Shown here in pieces: positions 25,901-36,352 of a stretch of DNA of 64,000 bases. Below the pieces are notes generated by a model. The model searched no databases, was not told the origin of the DNA, and saw only the letters and a list, made by a program, of their open reading frames with translations. The number at the start of each line of letters is the position of its first letter. Within the stretch, counting starts at the first letter, position 1. Made by a program: the position numbers and the translations under genes. The DNA is from Stichopus chloronotus (Eukaryota; Echinodermata; Holothuroidea; Aspidochirotida; Stichopodidae), in NCBI GenBank assembly GCA_021234535.1, contig CM037832.1, positions 4,013,359 through 4,077,358 on the forward strand, in the 5' to 3' direction.

Positions 25901-28900
25901 CAGATATTCCTACACCCCTGATATAGAATTGTATCAAAAGGTTATTAGGCTATCGAAAAAAAATCAAATGGTTGCAATTACTCCGGTTTTTTCCACAGAT
26001 GTAGTAAGATATCAAATGAACAATTTCTTGGGTCATGATGCATTATATACGACAAATGTTGAAGGCTGAGCTGTTTTGTGTAACTGCGCAGGGCGCCGCC
26101 TAATATTGTTTGGCGTCATTTTTCCAGTGCGTGAGTAAATACAGTGATGTCATTCTAGTTTATACGTTTCTATGGTGTAGGCATTCTGGACTGCCTGTCA
26201 CAAACACATTGCTTCTTTTAATTTATACTGCACAGTGACTCAGACACCTCCACCAATGGGCAGCAACACTTCTCTTTTTAGCAATATGTCACTGCCAACA
26301 GTATGACTAGTTGAATCCATCATGGAGACCAAATAATGAACCTACCACAGACACATGTAAACATGGTAAACTAGACTGCTCAGGCTTTTTATGCATGTAC
26401 ACACACGAAACAAACAAAATTGTGTGAACTGTGCAAGAAATGCCAAGATAGGACTGTGATTAAATGCTTTGCAATTGTGTACTTGCTTCACACATGGCCA
26501 CCCCCTCCCCCCCAAAAAAAAAAAAACTGTGGAGAACACTGCTTTAAAGAAGGATCTTGGTGAGTGTTCTAAAAATGAGACTGGGTAGCTAGGAGGAGAA
26601 TGGGCAGTTGCGTGTGATAGGTAGTAGGGCAGGTAGGGTAGTTAAAGACAGTCAATACAATCTGCTGTCTCAGTTGTGATTAAGTGCTCAGAGTGGCTGC
26701 ATGAAACTGTCGACCAACAAATTTCAGGTTACGTATCTACATCACTGAAATTTACTGAAGATGATCCAATGAAGCTATTGTCATATCTATTGTCCTTTAA
26801 GTTGCAATCTTCTCAATATCCTGAGTCCAACTCCAGAGAGAAACAAGTGTAACAATTCAAAGTGTAACAATTCAAAGTGGTCAAGTGGTCATAATATCAT
26901 GGAATTAGGCAACATGTTGAAATAATACCACAGATTATCAATAACGTTTGTCATGTACTTCACCAATGTATCAATTTAAAGCATCACAAAAGTACAAGTA
27001 ATGTCTGGTCAGCATACAAGTCATCCACATATCAAGATCATGAAACAAATCCGATGTTCGTCATTTTACGTTCGATGACTCACCAACATATGGACGTGAT
27101 GCAACAAATCCATGCAAAGCACGAGGAGTTCCATCGAAAGTTCTGTGTAATAAACAATCATGCCACGCCTTTCCCATACACCTTCGTAACGGATGTCGTA
27201 CAAATGGATTCCATACCTAGACGAAAGAAATCATCAAACTGTAGGGTACCTCAGATACCAATCCAGATATGCATCAAATCCTATCATTGAGATTGTGGAT
27301 GGACCAAGTTATGTAAGCATCAAAATATATCGTTGAGATTGTACACCAAATTGAGTAGGCACAAATACATATCATTGAGATTGTGGGATAAGTTTGTGTA
27401 AGCATTGACACATGTCGTTGAGATTGTGAACCAAGTTGTGGAAGTGTTGATCCATACTGTTGGGACTGAGGAACAACTTGTGTAAGCACAGATTATAGAC
27501 CAAGTTAGGAGAGAATCAACACATTTCATTGAGATTGACGACCAACCGTGTGTAAGTATCGATACATATCCTTGATATTGTGGACCAACTTGTGCAAGCA
27601 TCAATGCACATTGTTGAGATCGCTGTCCAAGCTATGCGAGCATCAATAGATGTCGCTGAGATTGCAGACCGACTTGCGTAAGCAGCAACACACACTGTTG
27701 AGACTGCAGACCACATTGTGCAAGTATCAATACCATTGAGATTATTGACCAAGTTGCGTAGATTTCAAAGCATTAATACATACCAGATTTGGATCAAATT
27801 AATGACAAACTCCCAACACCACAAAGACTGAAGAAAATAAAGTTGATACTTACTTTATGAGAACATGTAGGGACCTCAGTGTCAGCAGAATGCACTGTAA
27901 GTAAATCAAATAAAGCAACTTTTCAGAGGTCTACAAGTTTTAAAAAGTGTTGTACACAGCATCTTCTTTCAAATTGACCAAAAATCATCCAAGATGCAAT
28001 GTTGACATAAGAAATTGTTGAACAATGATTTTTAGCGATATGAACTGTTTATTACTAGTAATTTGAGGATAAATATTTAACTGTAATTGAACTGAGCCAG
28101 TCAAGTGGATTAACCACTACAATGCAACTTAAAAAGTACTTCCAATGTTCCCAACTGCTGAGCAGTGACGAACAAAAGTCCCAGTGCCCAGCATTGATTG
28201 GTGTGTACCAAAAAAGTTTGCAAGTTCAAGAGCCATTTTACCCTGTCAGTAATCAGAAATATACACATGGTTTTCTGACATAAACATCTCAAATGGCCTT
28301 TGATCTTTGCAAGAAACAACTATGTAACACCCAGAAGAAGCAGCAATGCACAACCTTAGAAGCTCAGTCAGCTTACATTTATAGATTAGTCAGATTCAGT
28401 GGCCACTGACCACCTTAAATACAATAAGGACGATCTACTTACTAACAGATATCACATTCAAGTTTCTTACTTCTTAAGAATATCACGATCTTGGAAAGTT
28501 TTAGATTTTCACCTCTAGACATTGACTGACAATTGATCTCCTTAAACAAGCATGCATATTGTCTGCTCACCAAGGAATAATCTATATGTGAAGCTCAAAA
28601 GACCTTTATTTCTTTAAATTGGTGTAAAGCCATTGCATTACACACACATTAAATCAACTCCACACAAATGTAAGAAGGATACAAATGCAAGAAATTTGTA
28701 TGCGAGACAGACATGCTCCTTATCAGACTATAACACAATAAATGTAACTCCCTTAGAGTACTATGACTGGTTTCACATAAATGCTCACACGCCAGTAGAA
28801 CTGATGGTTATTTACCACTTTTATTGATTATGTATCAGTATCCCAATCCAGTGGCACTGATGCATATTTACCAATTCATCAATTTCAGCATCAACTGAAC

Positions 28901-31900
28901 TTGTAATCCCTACAGTATGTACTTACAATTCTATATTATTCCTTTCAATGATAGATAATAATTATTGGTACATATTGGATGACACTGATCGATAGCCACG
29001 TAAGGTTGACAAGTCAGTGGCAACGTATGTATCAACAGTTCACTTACGAGGAAGAAGAACACTAAGTTATGTAATCAAAAGAGGAAGACTCTATAAATAC
29101 CTCAGATATCATAAACAGAAACAAATTCCATCCATAATTATGACAAACATGGAAACAGCAGAGTCCTCCAAGAATGAGAGTCACCACAAATATGCTGCCT
29201 AACAGGATGAGGACTTTTGCATGAGTAGAAAAAGTGGTAGCAGGAGAAAATGAAAGCTGAAAAAAAAAGAAAGAAGGAATGAGTAAAACAGTGACACTAC
29301 ATTTATTCTACTAACTAGTCTCAACATCCTACACACATTTGAACCCTAAGGGTTCAAATGGGTGTGGGATCTTCGCCCCTTCCACAAGTTTCATTTAGGG
29401 GAATTTCAGATAGTACGTAGGAAACAGTACGAAAATTTCCCGCACACAAGTATTGTCTTCACTGGACTTATGAAGTGAATGTGGGAATCGCCCATCTTAT
29501 TGTGACCACTGGTGTACAACTGAAGCGTACGCTACATACGTAGCGCCAATCTCAACCCTCAACAACACCATCCTTGCACATTCTACAATTTCAAACCTGA
29601 CCTGATCATTACCAAAGGTTTGAAAGGTTCACAGTAAATCGTCTAAAGGTTTTGGGCTTGGTCTCAGCTGCCAAATTAAATTACCAGAAGAACATTACTG
29701 CTGATACAAAGGATAATTTAAATGCCTTTTTTTCACATTGTGCCAGCTGAAATTTAAAAAACTCATTCTTCTCTTCAAAGCGGTCATACGGCATGAGTAC
29801 TCGTATTTGGAAGCGATGGGGAACTGCAGACTAACTAAAAATTTTAGTGTGTCAGATTTGACCAGGGCCTAGATTCATCTCATGTAAACAGGTTTCAATA
29901 CATTTTCAAGTTTCCTAGTAGGAGCATTATTACAAGGAGTTTACTGCCTTCAAAGGAAGTTCAGACAAAGGAAGTACAAAGTGAAAAAGTACAAAGTGAC
30001 AAAGGAAGTACAAAGTGATTGAAGTGATTGACTGAATTATCTCAGACTGTTGTACTAACGAGAAGTGTTGTTGATGGGTTTGAGAACGCCTTGTACGACT
30101 ACTTTAAAGTGGCTCATAGAATTAAAGGAAACCTTGCACTTACATATTCGAATCGATCTTTGGAAAGCTGAGCAAATGCATGAAGGAAAGCAAACGTAGC
30201 AAACCACGCTAGCCAGAAGATCATTTCCTCCAGGGTTTGTACATTAAGTACTCCAAATACTACGATGAACTTGTAAAATGCAAAGTTCCACAGTTTGTCT
30301 CTCACATGCTGAAAAAAAAAAACAAAGACAAAAATCTCTTGTGTAAGAACACGTAAAGTAGCCAAACATTTAGACTGATTGTGAAAAGAACGTAATACAC
30401 TTATCTAGGAATACTTTTAACCATCAATGTATTTACCAATATGTTTTCATATCTCTAACTTAACCCATACCATCCTCTACCCCCCCCCCCCCTTACCAGT
30501 CCGCTCTCTCTTTTCAACAACTGTCTTACTTTGAAACTTATGTCACATACAGTACTGCATCATAGAGTAAAGGCTGATTGTTTGTCTTACCAACACCTGA
30601 GCCAAGAAATTGTGTGTACAGTACTGTACGACTCTCAATGTACTTACATTTTTGGATGGGCTTGTACAACTTTATGAAAATCTAAGGAGCATTTAATCCA
30701 ATCAAGCACTTAGTGGATGTTCACAGATGCCATAGTAATCACCAGTGCAATGTGAGATCATGTTGGGTCTAGGGTTCTGACCTTCTAGTGAGTTCATTTC
30801 CTGTTAATTTGTTTCCAAGCTGAAATTTGAGTATTTAACTGAAACTGTGTGTAAAGTAAATGTTAACATAGCAACAGTGGGTCAAAACTTTGAGCAACCA
30901 AACAGTGCAGGACCACATTTTAATTTATGAACGTTGGAACTATATCACAGATATCATCCACAAAATTCAAACCTTTTCATCCAATCTGTCAAGCTACTTA
31001 CAGTAGGGTGACTATTTAAAGCAAGATGTCAACTTAATGTTCCAGTGGAAAAGACTGAAGTCTGCAAATGATTTGACAGTTTGTTACAACAAAATACACA
31101 ACCGCATTCTCTAGTTCTTTTCTTATCTTAGATTGTCTTTTTTAATCAACAATTGCAGGTATGGGAAACAATTACTCAATTTAGTAATTGTGTAAGTAGA
31201 AGATGGCACCCCATGGAGTTAGTTCTCTCAATATAATTGATCGGCCCCAGCCATTGTGGGTGATGTAGTGGCACATCAAGCTATGGCATCCCGTGAAGGT
31301 ACTGTGGTCCTCTGATACATCTGAATGGGATAACACTGAAATTGTGGTTGACTTGGGCAATAGCTTCATACCTTGTTTATTTAAACCCTGTAATCATGAA
31401 CTCCCAATGGACTACCAACACGATAACTTTGAAGTTCAAACACCTTTCCCTTCTTGAGATACCGCATTTACAAGTTTTTCACACTATGTCCTCTATCAAC
31501 CTCACATGATCTTCACCCTCCATAAAAAATGACAGACATCATCTACTCATTAGATGCTACCAATGATAAGAATTTGAAGTTCCAGCAACATTTAGTTGCT
31601 GAGTTCCCTTAATAGATTTTCATACTTTAAGCTTTGATGACCTTTGACCTCCATGAAAAACAATAGGGATCATCCACTCACAATGGATTACCAACACACT
31701 AAGTTTGTAGTTCGAGTACCTTTCCCTTCTTAGGATAATGTGTTTACAAGGTTTTGAAACTAAGTCCTCTATTGAGCTCATATGACCCTTTGCTCTCCAT
31801 AAAAAATGAGACACAATCTACTCATTAGGTGCTACTAATGATAAGGGCTTGAAGTTCCAACAACATTCAGTTGCTGAGATATCTCCCATAATAGGTTTTT

Positions 31901-34199
31901 GTACTTTCAGCTCTGGTGACCACAAATGACCTTTGACCTCTATGAAAAACAATAGGGATCATCTACTCATGATGGACTACCAACACACCCACTTTGAAAT
32001 TCAAGCACCATTCCCTTCTTGAAATATCACGTTTACAAGCCAAGCCATCACATACACATGCACACACCATCACCATATTCCATGCTTGCCTTCAGCAAGG
32101 AATCCAAAACGGGAGAGTATTTAATTGCTATTGGTTCAAATGCTTTGTTACACATGTAATTAGAACCATGTATGTAACATTCTAAAAAGGTGGATAAAGG
32201 AAAGCGTGAGATGAGACACACTGCAGTACAGAAAGGATGGTATTAAGTGAACACTGAGTGAGCATTTCAGCTTCTTTTCTCATGATTACAAATGGGCAGG
32301 GCACTTTCATTTAGATTACCTCTTGCATTCATTAGAACATTTGATAAATCATTTTACACTGTCTCAAATGTTCCCTGCTATACCCCTCCCCAAACACACA
32401 CACACCCAGTATGTTTTCAACGTTGGTGTTGAAAAATAATGAATATATACAGTACCTGTCGTTCAATGTCCCTTAATTTTCCAAAGATCAGCCATTGTAA
32501 TGCCATACCAAAAATCAGAAGTAGACAAAATGCAACATTGCAAAGAACCTGGCAAAAAAACAAGGAAAGAAATGATCCATGGTGAACATTACTGTATAAT
32601 AGGAGTGAAAGGTAATGTGAACTTAAATATATGGACTGGAAATGGAATGGACCAAAGCCAGCTGGTGTGTCAGACAATGTGGACTACATTAGTCATGGAA
32701 TAGACAAAAATCAGTTGGTGTATCAGACATGGTGGACTAGTAATGGAATGGATCAAATTCCACTGGTGTATCAGATGATGTGGAATGGACCATTTAAAGT
32801 CAACTGGTGTGTCAGACAATGTGGACCACCAGTCATGGAATGGTCTTTAGTCAGGTGGTGTGTCAGACAATTTGGATTATGGAATGGAGCAGGTGTGTAT
32901 ATCACCACCAATTACATTTCGGCAAATTTAATCAGTTTTCGGAATAATAAAAACACTTAATTATACCTTGCAAATAGAGGCAGCACCTTGCAAGGCAGCA
33001 TGGCTTAAAACTTGTCAAAAATTCTACATACTAACTGGGAGTGAAAAGAAACTGCATTTCAGTTCAAACGTTTGTAGCAGTGTGCCTAGACATACAAGGA
33101 TGAAGTTCAGACTATAAACAATAGTCAACTTTCAATATACACTGTTTAGGCCTTCCACGACTCCTACTGTAGTGAGATGTGACCTACATCAACACACTCA
33201 CAAAGGGTTAATATATATACCTATAAAGCGATAGGCTAAATTTGATGTTATGCAACATTAATGTACAACATATAGAGATCTATACAAATGTCAGACTTTT
33301 GTTAGCATCTAATTACTTCAATAGACTGTTCACCAACTGTACAGAAATATGTGCATTTTGCAGAACATTTGCAGAATTTAATTTTTTAATGTTTTCAATA
33401 AATTATTCATCTGTACTGTGCAGAAAGAATGACAGACAACACAACATATAGTATGTTACAAAATATTGAAGACTTTATGCTGAACTCACATGACTCTGAA
33501 ACACCGTGAATTATCACGAACTGTGTACAACATACACACTTCAGACTTGAGATCAAGACCACTGGGAATGTGCCTTCATATCACAGTAACCTGATTCTTT
33601 CTACAGCTCTTGATACACAGATTTACCCATCAATACTAGCCTCCAATTTTCACTTTTCAACTTATTTTAACTTCCTGCACTAGTTCATTTTACACCACTT
33701 TCCAATGTGGATTTATGAAAAAGAGTTGGAGCTTACTTAACCAAATACAGTACCAAATAAAGTTTAGCTATCATGTGAATATATGTAACCTCTTCTCACT
33801 ATTACAAACAACATGGTGATAAGGTTTCAATGCAACAGTCAGAATGACACATACAAATTCCCCTGCATGAAACAAACCAAAGTTTGCACACTGAGGAACA
33901 CAAAAAAAAAAGGAAAAGTTACAACTCACCAACACTGACCAAGAATCATGGGCCATGGTTTTGATGTATTTAACCAAAACATAGTCCTCTTCATGGAAAG
34001 CAAACAAATGGGTCAAGTTTAGAGTTTGCAGGCTTGGATCAACATTTTCAGTTGATGCTTCTGAAAAGCCACTTTGCTCAAAAACAGATAGATCTTCTCT
34101 TGCCTGAAGAACTGACCAAAGGAGTGTCAAAAATGTCACAGCAAAGTAAGTAGGTAGAGGTGGCAGTGGCGGAACTGGATGGAGTATAAGGAGCGGCAT
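13766..34199 (-). CDS. AMFR: AMFR/gp78, ER-membrane RING E3 ubiquitin ligase (14 coding exons, whole gene span)
   Basis: Fourteen minus-strand exons, all with GT-AG borders, join in phase to give 732 residues (human gp78: 643). The N-terminal part (1-330) is hydrophobic and multi-pass. RING-H2 ligands are C347, C350, C362, H364, H367, C370, C381 and C384. A proline-rich linker follows, then a CUE domain (about 468-510, MFPDV at 479), the UBE2G2-binding region (about 637-665, split across exons 13/14) and a C-terminal VCP-interacting motif, R715-x5-A721-A722-x2-R725. Known gp78 biology: it ubiquitinates misfolded or regulated ER proteins with UBE2G2 and recruits p97/VCP for extraction. The start ATG (34197-34199) matches the human MPLL start and sits six bases after a good 3' splice site, so a 5' UTR exon lies upstream. 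The extra length is mostly a Ser/Gly/Asn-rich insert before the UBE2G2-binding region. All key residues are present and no break was seen. Confidence 0.95.
14299..14443. repeat. About 20-bp tandem/inverted repeat in AMFR intron 13
   Basis: Seven near-copies of GTCACATTGACTGCTG-like words. The last is inverted (CAGCTGTCAATGTGACTGC), so a single strand could fold on itself. Confidence 0.7.
14900..15700. repeat. 271-bp tandem repeat, about three copies, in AMFR intron 13
   Basis: ACCTTGAATGGTCTTTGA starts at 15033, 15304 and 15575 (exact 271-bp steps), and GATGTCATGAAAAATGC at 14905, 15173 and 15444. The unit contains TGACCTTGAATGGTCTTTGA, a distant relative of the DR1 repeat motif. Short open frames here come from the repeat. 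Confidence 0.85.
16321..16515. repeat. About 40-bp minisatellite in AMFR intron 13
   Basis: Four to five imperfect units of 'gactgcattctttccatgc' plus 'aagaaacacac'-like words. Confidence 0.6.
17339..17644 (-). CDS. AMFR: AMFR coding exon 13 (Ser/Gly-rich insert and UBE2G2-binding region)
   Basis: 306 bases. Completes S557, then residues 558-658 plus two bases. A Ser/Gly/Asn-rich stretch longer than in human precedes RFSKSSTERQSMLTMRKER, the start of the UBE2G2-binding helix. Acceptor ATGGTAAAG is weak; donor GTATGT. Confidence 0.9.
18575..18665. repeat. Short AT tandem repeat in AMFR intron 12
   Basis: GTTAATATACAATTTACAATT-like units of about 17-25 bp, four copies. Confidence 0.7.
18681..18820 (-). 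CDS. AMFR: AMFR coding exon 12 (linker)
   Basis: 140 bases, residues 511-556 plus two bases. A Pro/Ser/Glu-rich linker, poorly conserved. Supported by a fair acceptor (GATAATTTCAG), donor GTATGG and matching phases on both sides. Confidence 0.85.
19640..20520 (-). repeat. DR1-containing tandem repeat array in AMFR intron 11
   Basis: TGACCTTTGACCT at 20142-20154 and 20287-20299 (145-bp step), a one-base variant at about 19996 and a deleted unit near 20410. Units share 'AAGTATGAGATCA', 'GGTTACCCTTCT' and 'GATATTGTGTTTACAAG' words. AGGTCA reads on the AMFR sense strand. Confidence 0.85.
20735..20848 (-). CDS. AMFR: AMFR coding exon 11 (CUE domain)
   Basis: 114 bases, residues 473-510. Contains the CUE hallmarks MFPDV and the downstream SVELTVENILEG helix, a ubiquitin-binding fold in gp78. 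Acceptor TTTGTCAG, donor GTAAGT. Confidence 0.94.
21359..21465 (-). CDS. AMFR: AMFR coding exon 10
   Basis: 107 bases. Completes G437, then residues 438-472, with IASWMPSFSVEV matching human IASWLPSFSVEV. Acceptor CCTGTAG, donor GTGAGA, ends in phase 0. Confidence 0.94.
22817..23022 (-). CDS. AMFR: AMFR coding exon 9 (second half of RING, proline-rich linker)
   Basis: 206 bases. Completes D368, then residues 369-436 plus one base. Carries GCLRSWLEHETSCPTC, then a seven-proline run and the conserved HFFHFDG. Acceptor TTTTGACTGCAG, donor GTGAGC. Confidence 0.94.
24381..24491 (-). CDS. AMFR: AMFR coding exon 8 (first half of RING)
   Basis: 111 bases. Completes R331, then residues 332-367 plus two bases. 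Carries CAIC and KLPCNHLFH, the first five zinc ligands of the RING-H2. The acceptor TTTGAAG is weak; donor GTAAGG. Confidence 0.92.
25562..25695 (-). CDS. AMFR: AMFR coding exon 7
   Basis: 134 bases, residues 287-330 plus two bases. Contains FLSMASLVI and the basic NEIQRRVQRHQNY segment, as in gp78. Acceptor AAACAG, donor GTAATT, ends in phase 2. Confidence 0.94.
27084..27216 (-). CDS. AMFR: AMFR coding exon 6
   Basis: 133 bases: one base completes residue 242, then residues 243-286. Contains IHLYD, VYYTE and DLLHHVHML, matching human IHLWD, VYYTD and DLMHHIHML. Acceptor TTTCGTCTAG, donor GTGAGT. Confidence 0.93.
27282..27765. repeat. About 42-bp minisatellite in AMFR intron 5, about 11 copies
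   Basis: Units begin TCGTTGAGATTGTGGACCAA and continue 'cttgtgtaagcatcaatacat', with about 42-46 bp spacing and moderate divergence. The array fills most of the 637-bp intron between the 41-nt micro-exon and exon 6. Confidence 0.85.
27854..27894 (-). CDS. AMFR: AMFR coding exon 5 (41-nt micro-exon)
   Basis: Acceptor CTTACAG, donor GTAAGT. The 41 bases encode CILLTLRSLHVLI plus two bases of Lys (residues 229-242), aligning with human SLLVTVRTAHVIL. It is too short for simple open-frame finding, but the phases on both sides need it. Confidence 0.9.
29101..29256 (-). CDS. AMFR: AMFR coding exon 4
   Basis: 156 bases, residues 177-228, beginning LSFSP as in human gp78 and followed by a long hydrophobic segment. 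The acceptor is strong (T8CAG). The donor GTATTT is weak, but the phase (0) and the join to the next exon match the family. Confidence 0.88.
30144..30308 (-). CDS. AMFR: AMFR coding exon 3
   Basis: 165 bases, residues 122-176, phase 0. Contains the conserved FGVLNVQT and KDRFEY words of gp78. The acceptor has a long T tract, donor GTAAGT. Confidence 0.95.
31400..32045 (-). repeat. DR1-containing tandem repeat array in AMFR intron 2
   Basis: TGACCTTTGACCT at 31638-31650 and 31927-31939, 289 bp apart (two units), with degenerate copies near 31503 and 31780. Flanking words GGGATCATCTACTCA and TTACAAG match the other arrays. Confidence 0.8.
32456..32548 (-). CDS. AMFR: AMFR coding exon 2
   Basis: 93 bases, residues 91-121, phase 0 at both ends. 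A membrane segment ending in FGKLRDIERQ matches the human FGPLRVSERQ. Acceptor GCCAG, donor GTACTG. Confidence 0.92.
32636..32890. repeat. About 58-bp minisatellite in AMFR intron 1 (5' end near exon 2)
   Basis: About five imperfect units of GTGTGTCAGACAATGTGGAC followed by 'catggaatgga'. It sits about 90 bp upstream of AMFR exon 2. Confidence 0.8.
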
Positions 34200-34205
34200 G
34201 ATTGA
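33930..34205 (-). CDS. AMFR: AMFR coding exon 1 (CDS 33930-34199)
   Basis: The 3' splice site TTTCCTTTGCAG ends at 34206; then six UTR bases, then ATG at 34199-34197. Encodes residues 1-90: the MPLL start, a first membrane segment and a luminal loop. The donor is GTGAGT at 33929-33924, phase 0. An ATG-less upstream extension of this frame crosses the acceptor and is not coding. Confidence 0.88.
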
Positions 34206-36352
34206 CTGCAAAGGAAATGATACAAAAATAAACTATTGGTGCTGGGAGAACTCTTGAACCTGAAAAGTACATACAAGTCTGTCAGTGAAAATACATATAT
34301 GCTTATGAAAATGCTCTCTTAGTCACTTTGAAAATGAAACTTGGTCTTCTTTTAAACCAATACTAGACATACAGTACTACTGTAGACATCTGGGGACAAA
34401 TGTTATCACATGTACTTTTACAGTAATACTCAAACCTTGTTTGACAGGGCTTGTTTGGCAAGCAAGGGTCTCAATTTTCCACTCAGGAATAATAGTCTCA
34501 TGTAGACATGCTGCAAGATTCATCAACACAAGGATGAAAAAAAGGCCTAGGCCAAGTGTTGTGTACCATTAGGAGTGTCTGACTTTGTAGAAATGCATAT
34601 AGGGCCTAAGCCTAGGCTACAGTAGTACAGTAGTTTGTACGATTTAAGAATAAACGGCCTTTCAGAAGTTCTATTTTCACAAGTGGAGTCACAGTTGAGC
34701 AAGGAACAACAAACTCCATTACACTAATAGAGGGTGCTAATAAACTTTTACAATAACTCTGACTTCACTGCAACTCTATTACAGGAATTCTCCACCAACA
34801 AGAGAATTTAACATAATATATGAGATTTCTTACCGTTCTATCACTTAAACATTATGACTTTACCAGAGGAAGCTTCCGTAGATGTGAAATCAATGCTTTG
34901 AATGTTGGGCTTCAGCACGAGCCTGAAAATGTGTGACGTACAACCGACAAATACCGTTTTCCTTTTTTTGCACTCGTTGTGTTTCTAGCAAGGTCTTGCC
35001 ATGCACAATCTCTTTAGTTCAGAGATCATGAAACCCTCATAAATGTCTACATTCAGTAAGATACTTTTCTCTTGCAAAACTAGCCTACCTGTTATTAAGA
35101 TGGATACAATTGAATTACTGCTACTTTGAGACCCACCTAACTGAGTGAAGGTAAGCTGTGTAATTGGCTCAAAGGTACATTTCTATCTTTTATTCATCTC
35201 TACCAGCTATTTATAGAGCAACTCCAATTAAGTCAACTAAATCCTTAAATAATTAGTTAGCTTCGAACAATAGGTAGATTTATGCCACTCCCTAGTGAAA
35301 CTAAGGTTCTATCACCAAATAAGAGATCAGAACAGCATTGGAACCCACAATCAACAGCAATGTTCAATCTACAGTGGTCGGACTGGGTGCTACGTAACAA
35401 CTGATTGATTTCTAGCACCAGGCAAGAAACCTCGAATATTTACTAAAATAATGCAGATTCCAAAGTCTTTGAAATATTTCCTTAAAAAGAGAACGATGAA
35501 GTACAATTTCGGTATCATTTCAAAGACCTGAGACGCGATGGTGGAGAATTCCTTCAAAAGTTGTACTGCCACTGTGACTCAAATTCGATCCAGCGAAAAA
35601 TAGATGCATCATTCTCATGCCCGCCTACCTTGACTCTGACTCCACCAGAAAATACAAATCAAAGATGAATCATATAATATCATGCCCTCCTACCTTGATT
35701 CTCACTCCACCTAAAAATACATGTCAAGTATTCACCCTGACTCCAGCAACAACTACATCGCAATTGTAGCTATGAGTCTCTGACTTCACTGCGACTCTGA
35801 CTCCATCTAAACTTGTACAGTCACTACGATTCTGACTCCATTAACAAGTACAGTTACACTTTCACTCTGACATGAGATACTACACAATAGATGAGTTATT
35901 TCCATGCTTCGCCCCTGCCCACCACGACTCCGACTTCACCTGAAAATAAATATCAAAGATGCATCCTCCCACCTCGACTCGACGCCATCTGAAAATACAA
36001 GTCAATGCACAGTCAAATTACGTGTTCAAGTCACTGCGCCTCAGACTCGTTTTAGAGCATGTTTAACCAATGGATAACTCATTGCCTTTTTGCAATATCA
36101 GTTCACTGAAGGAATTGTGGGATGCAAGTGCTAAACACACCACCCTCGTCATACATAGCGTGAAAATACACACAAATTTAGAATGATTATAACACAATAT
36201 TTTACACGAAAAATGAGGTTTACATGCCATTAGAGAGACAGAACTGCAGGTGCGAATACTTTGTATACTAGCTATACTAGCAGTTGGTCCTAAAAAAGGG
36301 GATTTGAACATAAACTCAGTTATTTTGATACACGTTGTAGGTACAGTACGAG
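34206..36352. other. AMFR 5' flank / 5' UTR intron
   Basis: Upstream of the AMFR start exon. The strong acceptor at 34206 implies an unseen 5' UTR exon further up. Minus-strand donor-like sites exist near 34833 and 39412, but neither can be proved. A GACTCTGACTCCA-rich minisatellite runs at about 35620-36010. Confidence 0.35.
35620..36060. repeat. GACTCTGACTCCA-rich minisatellite
   Basis: Repeated phrases 'ccttgactctgactccacc' and 'gaaaatacaaatcaaagatg' at irregular 50-70 bp spacing. The same phrase reappears at about 37753-37770. Confidence 0.6.

Noticed and set aside
27054..27290. Plus-strand frame over 27.05-27.29 kb
   Set aside because: It is the antisense shadow of AMFR exon 6.
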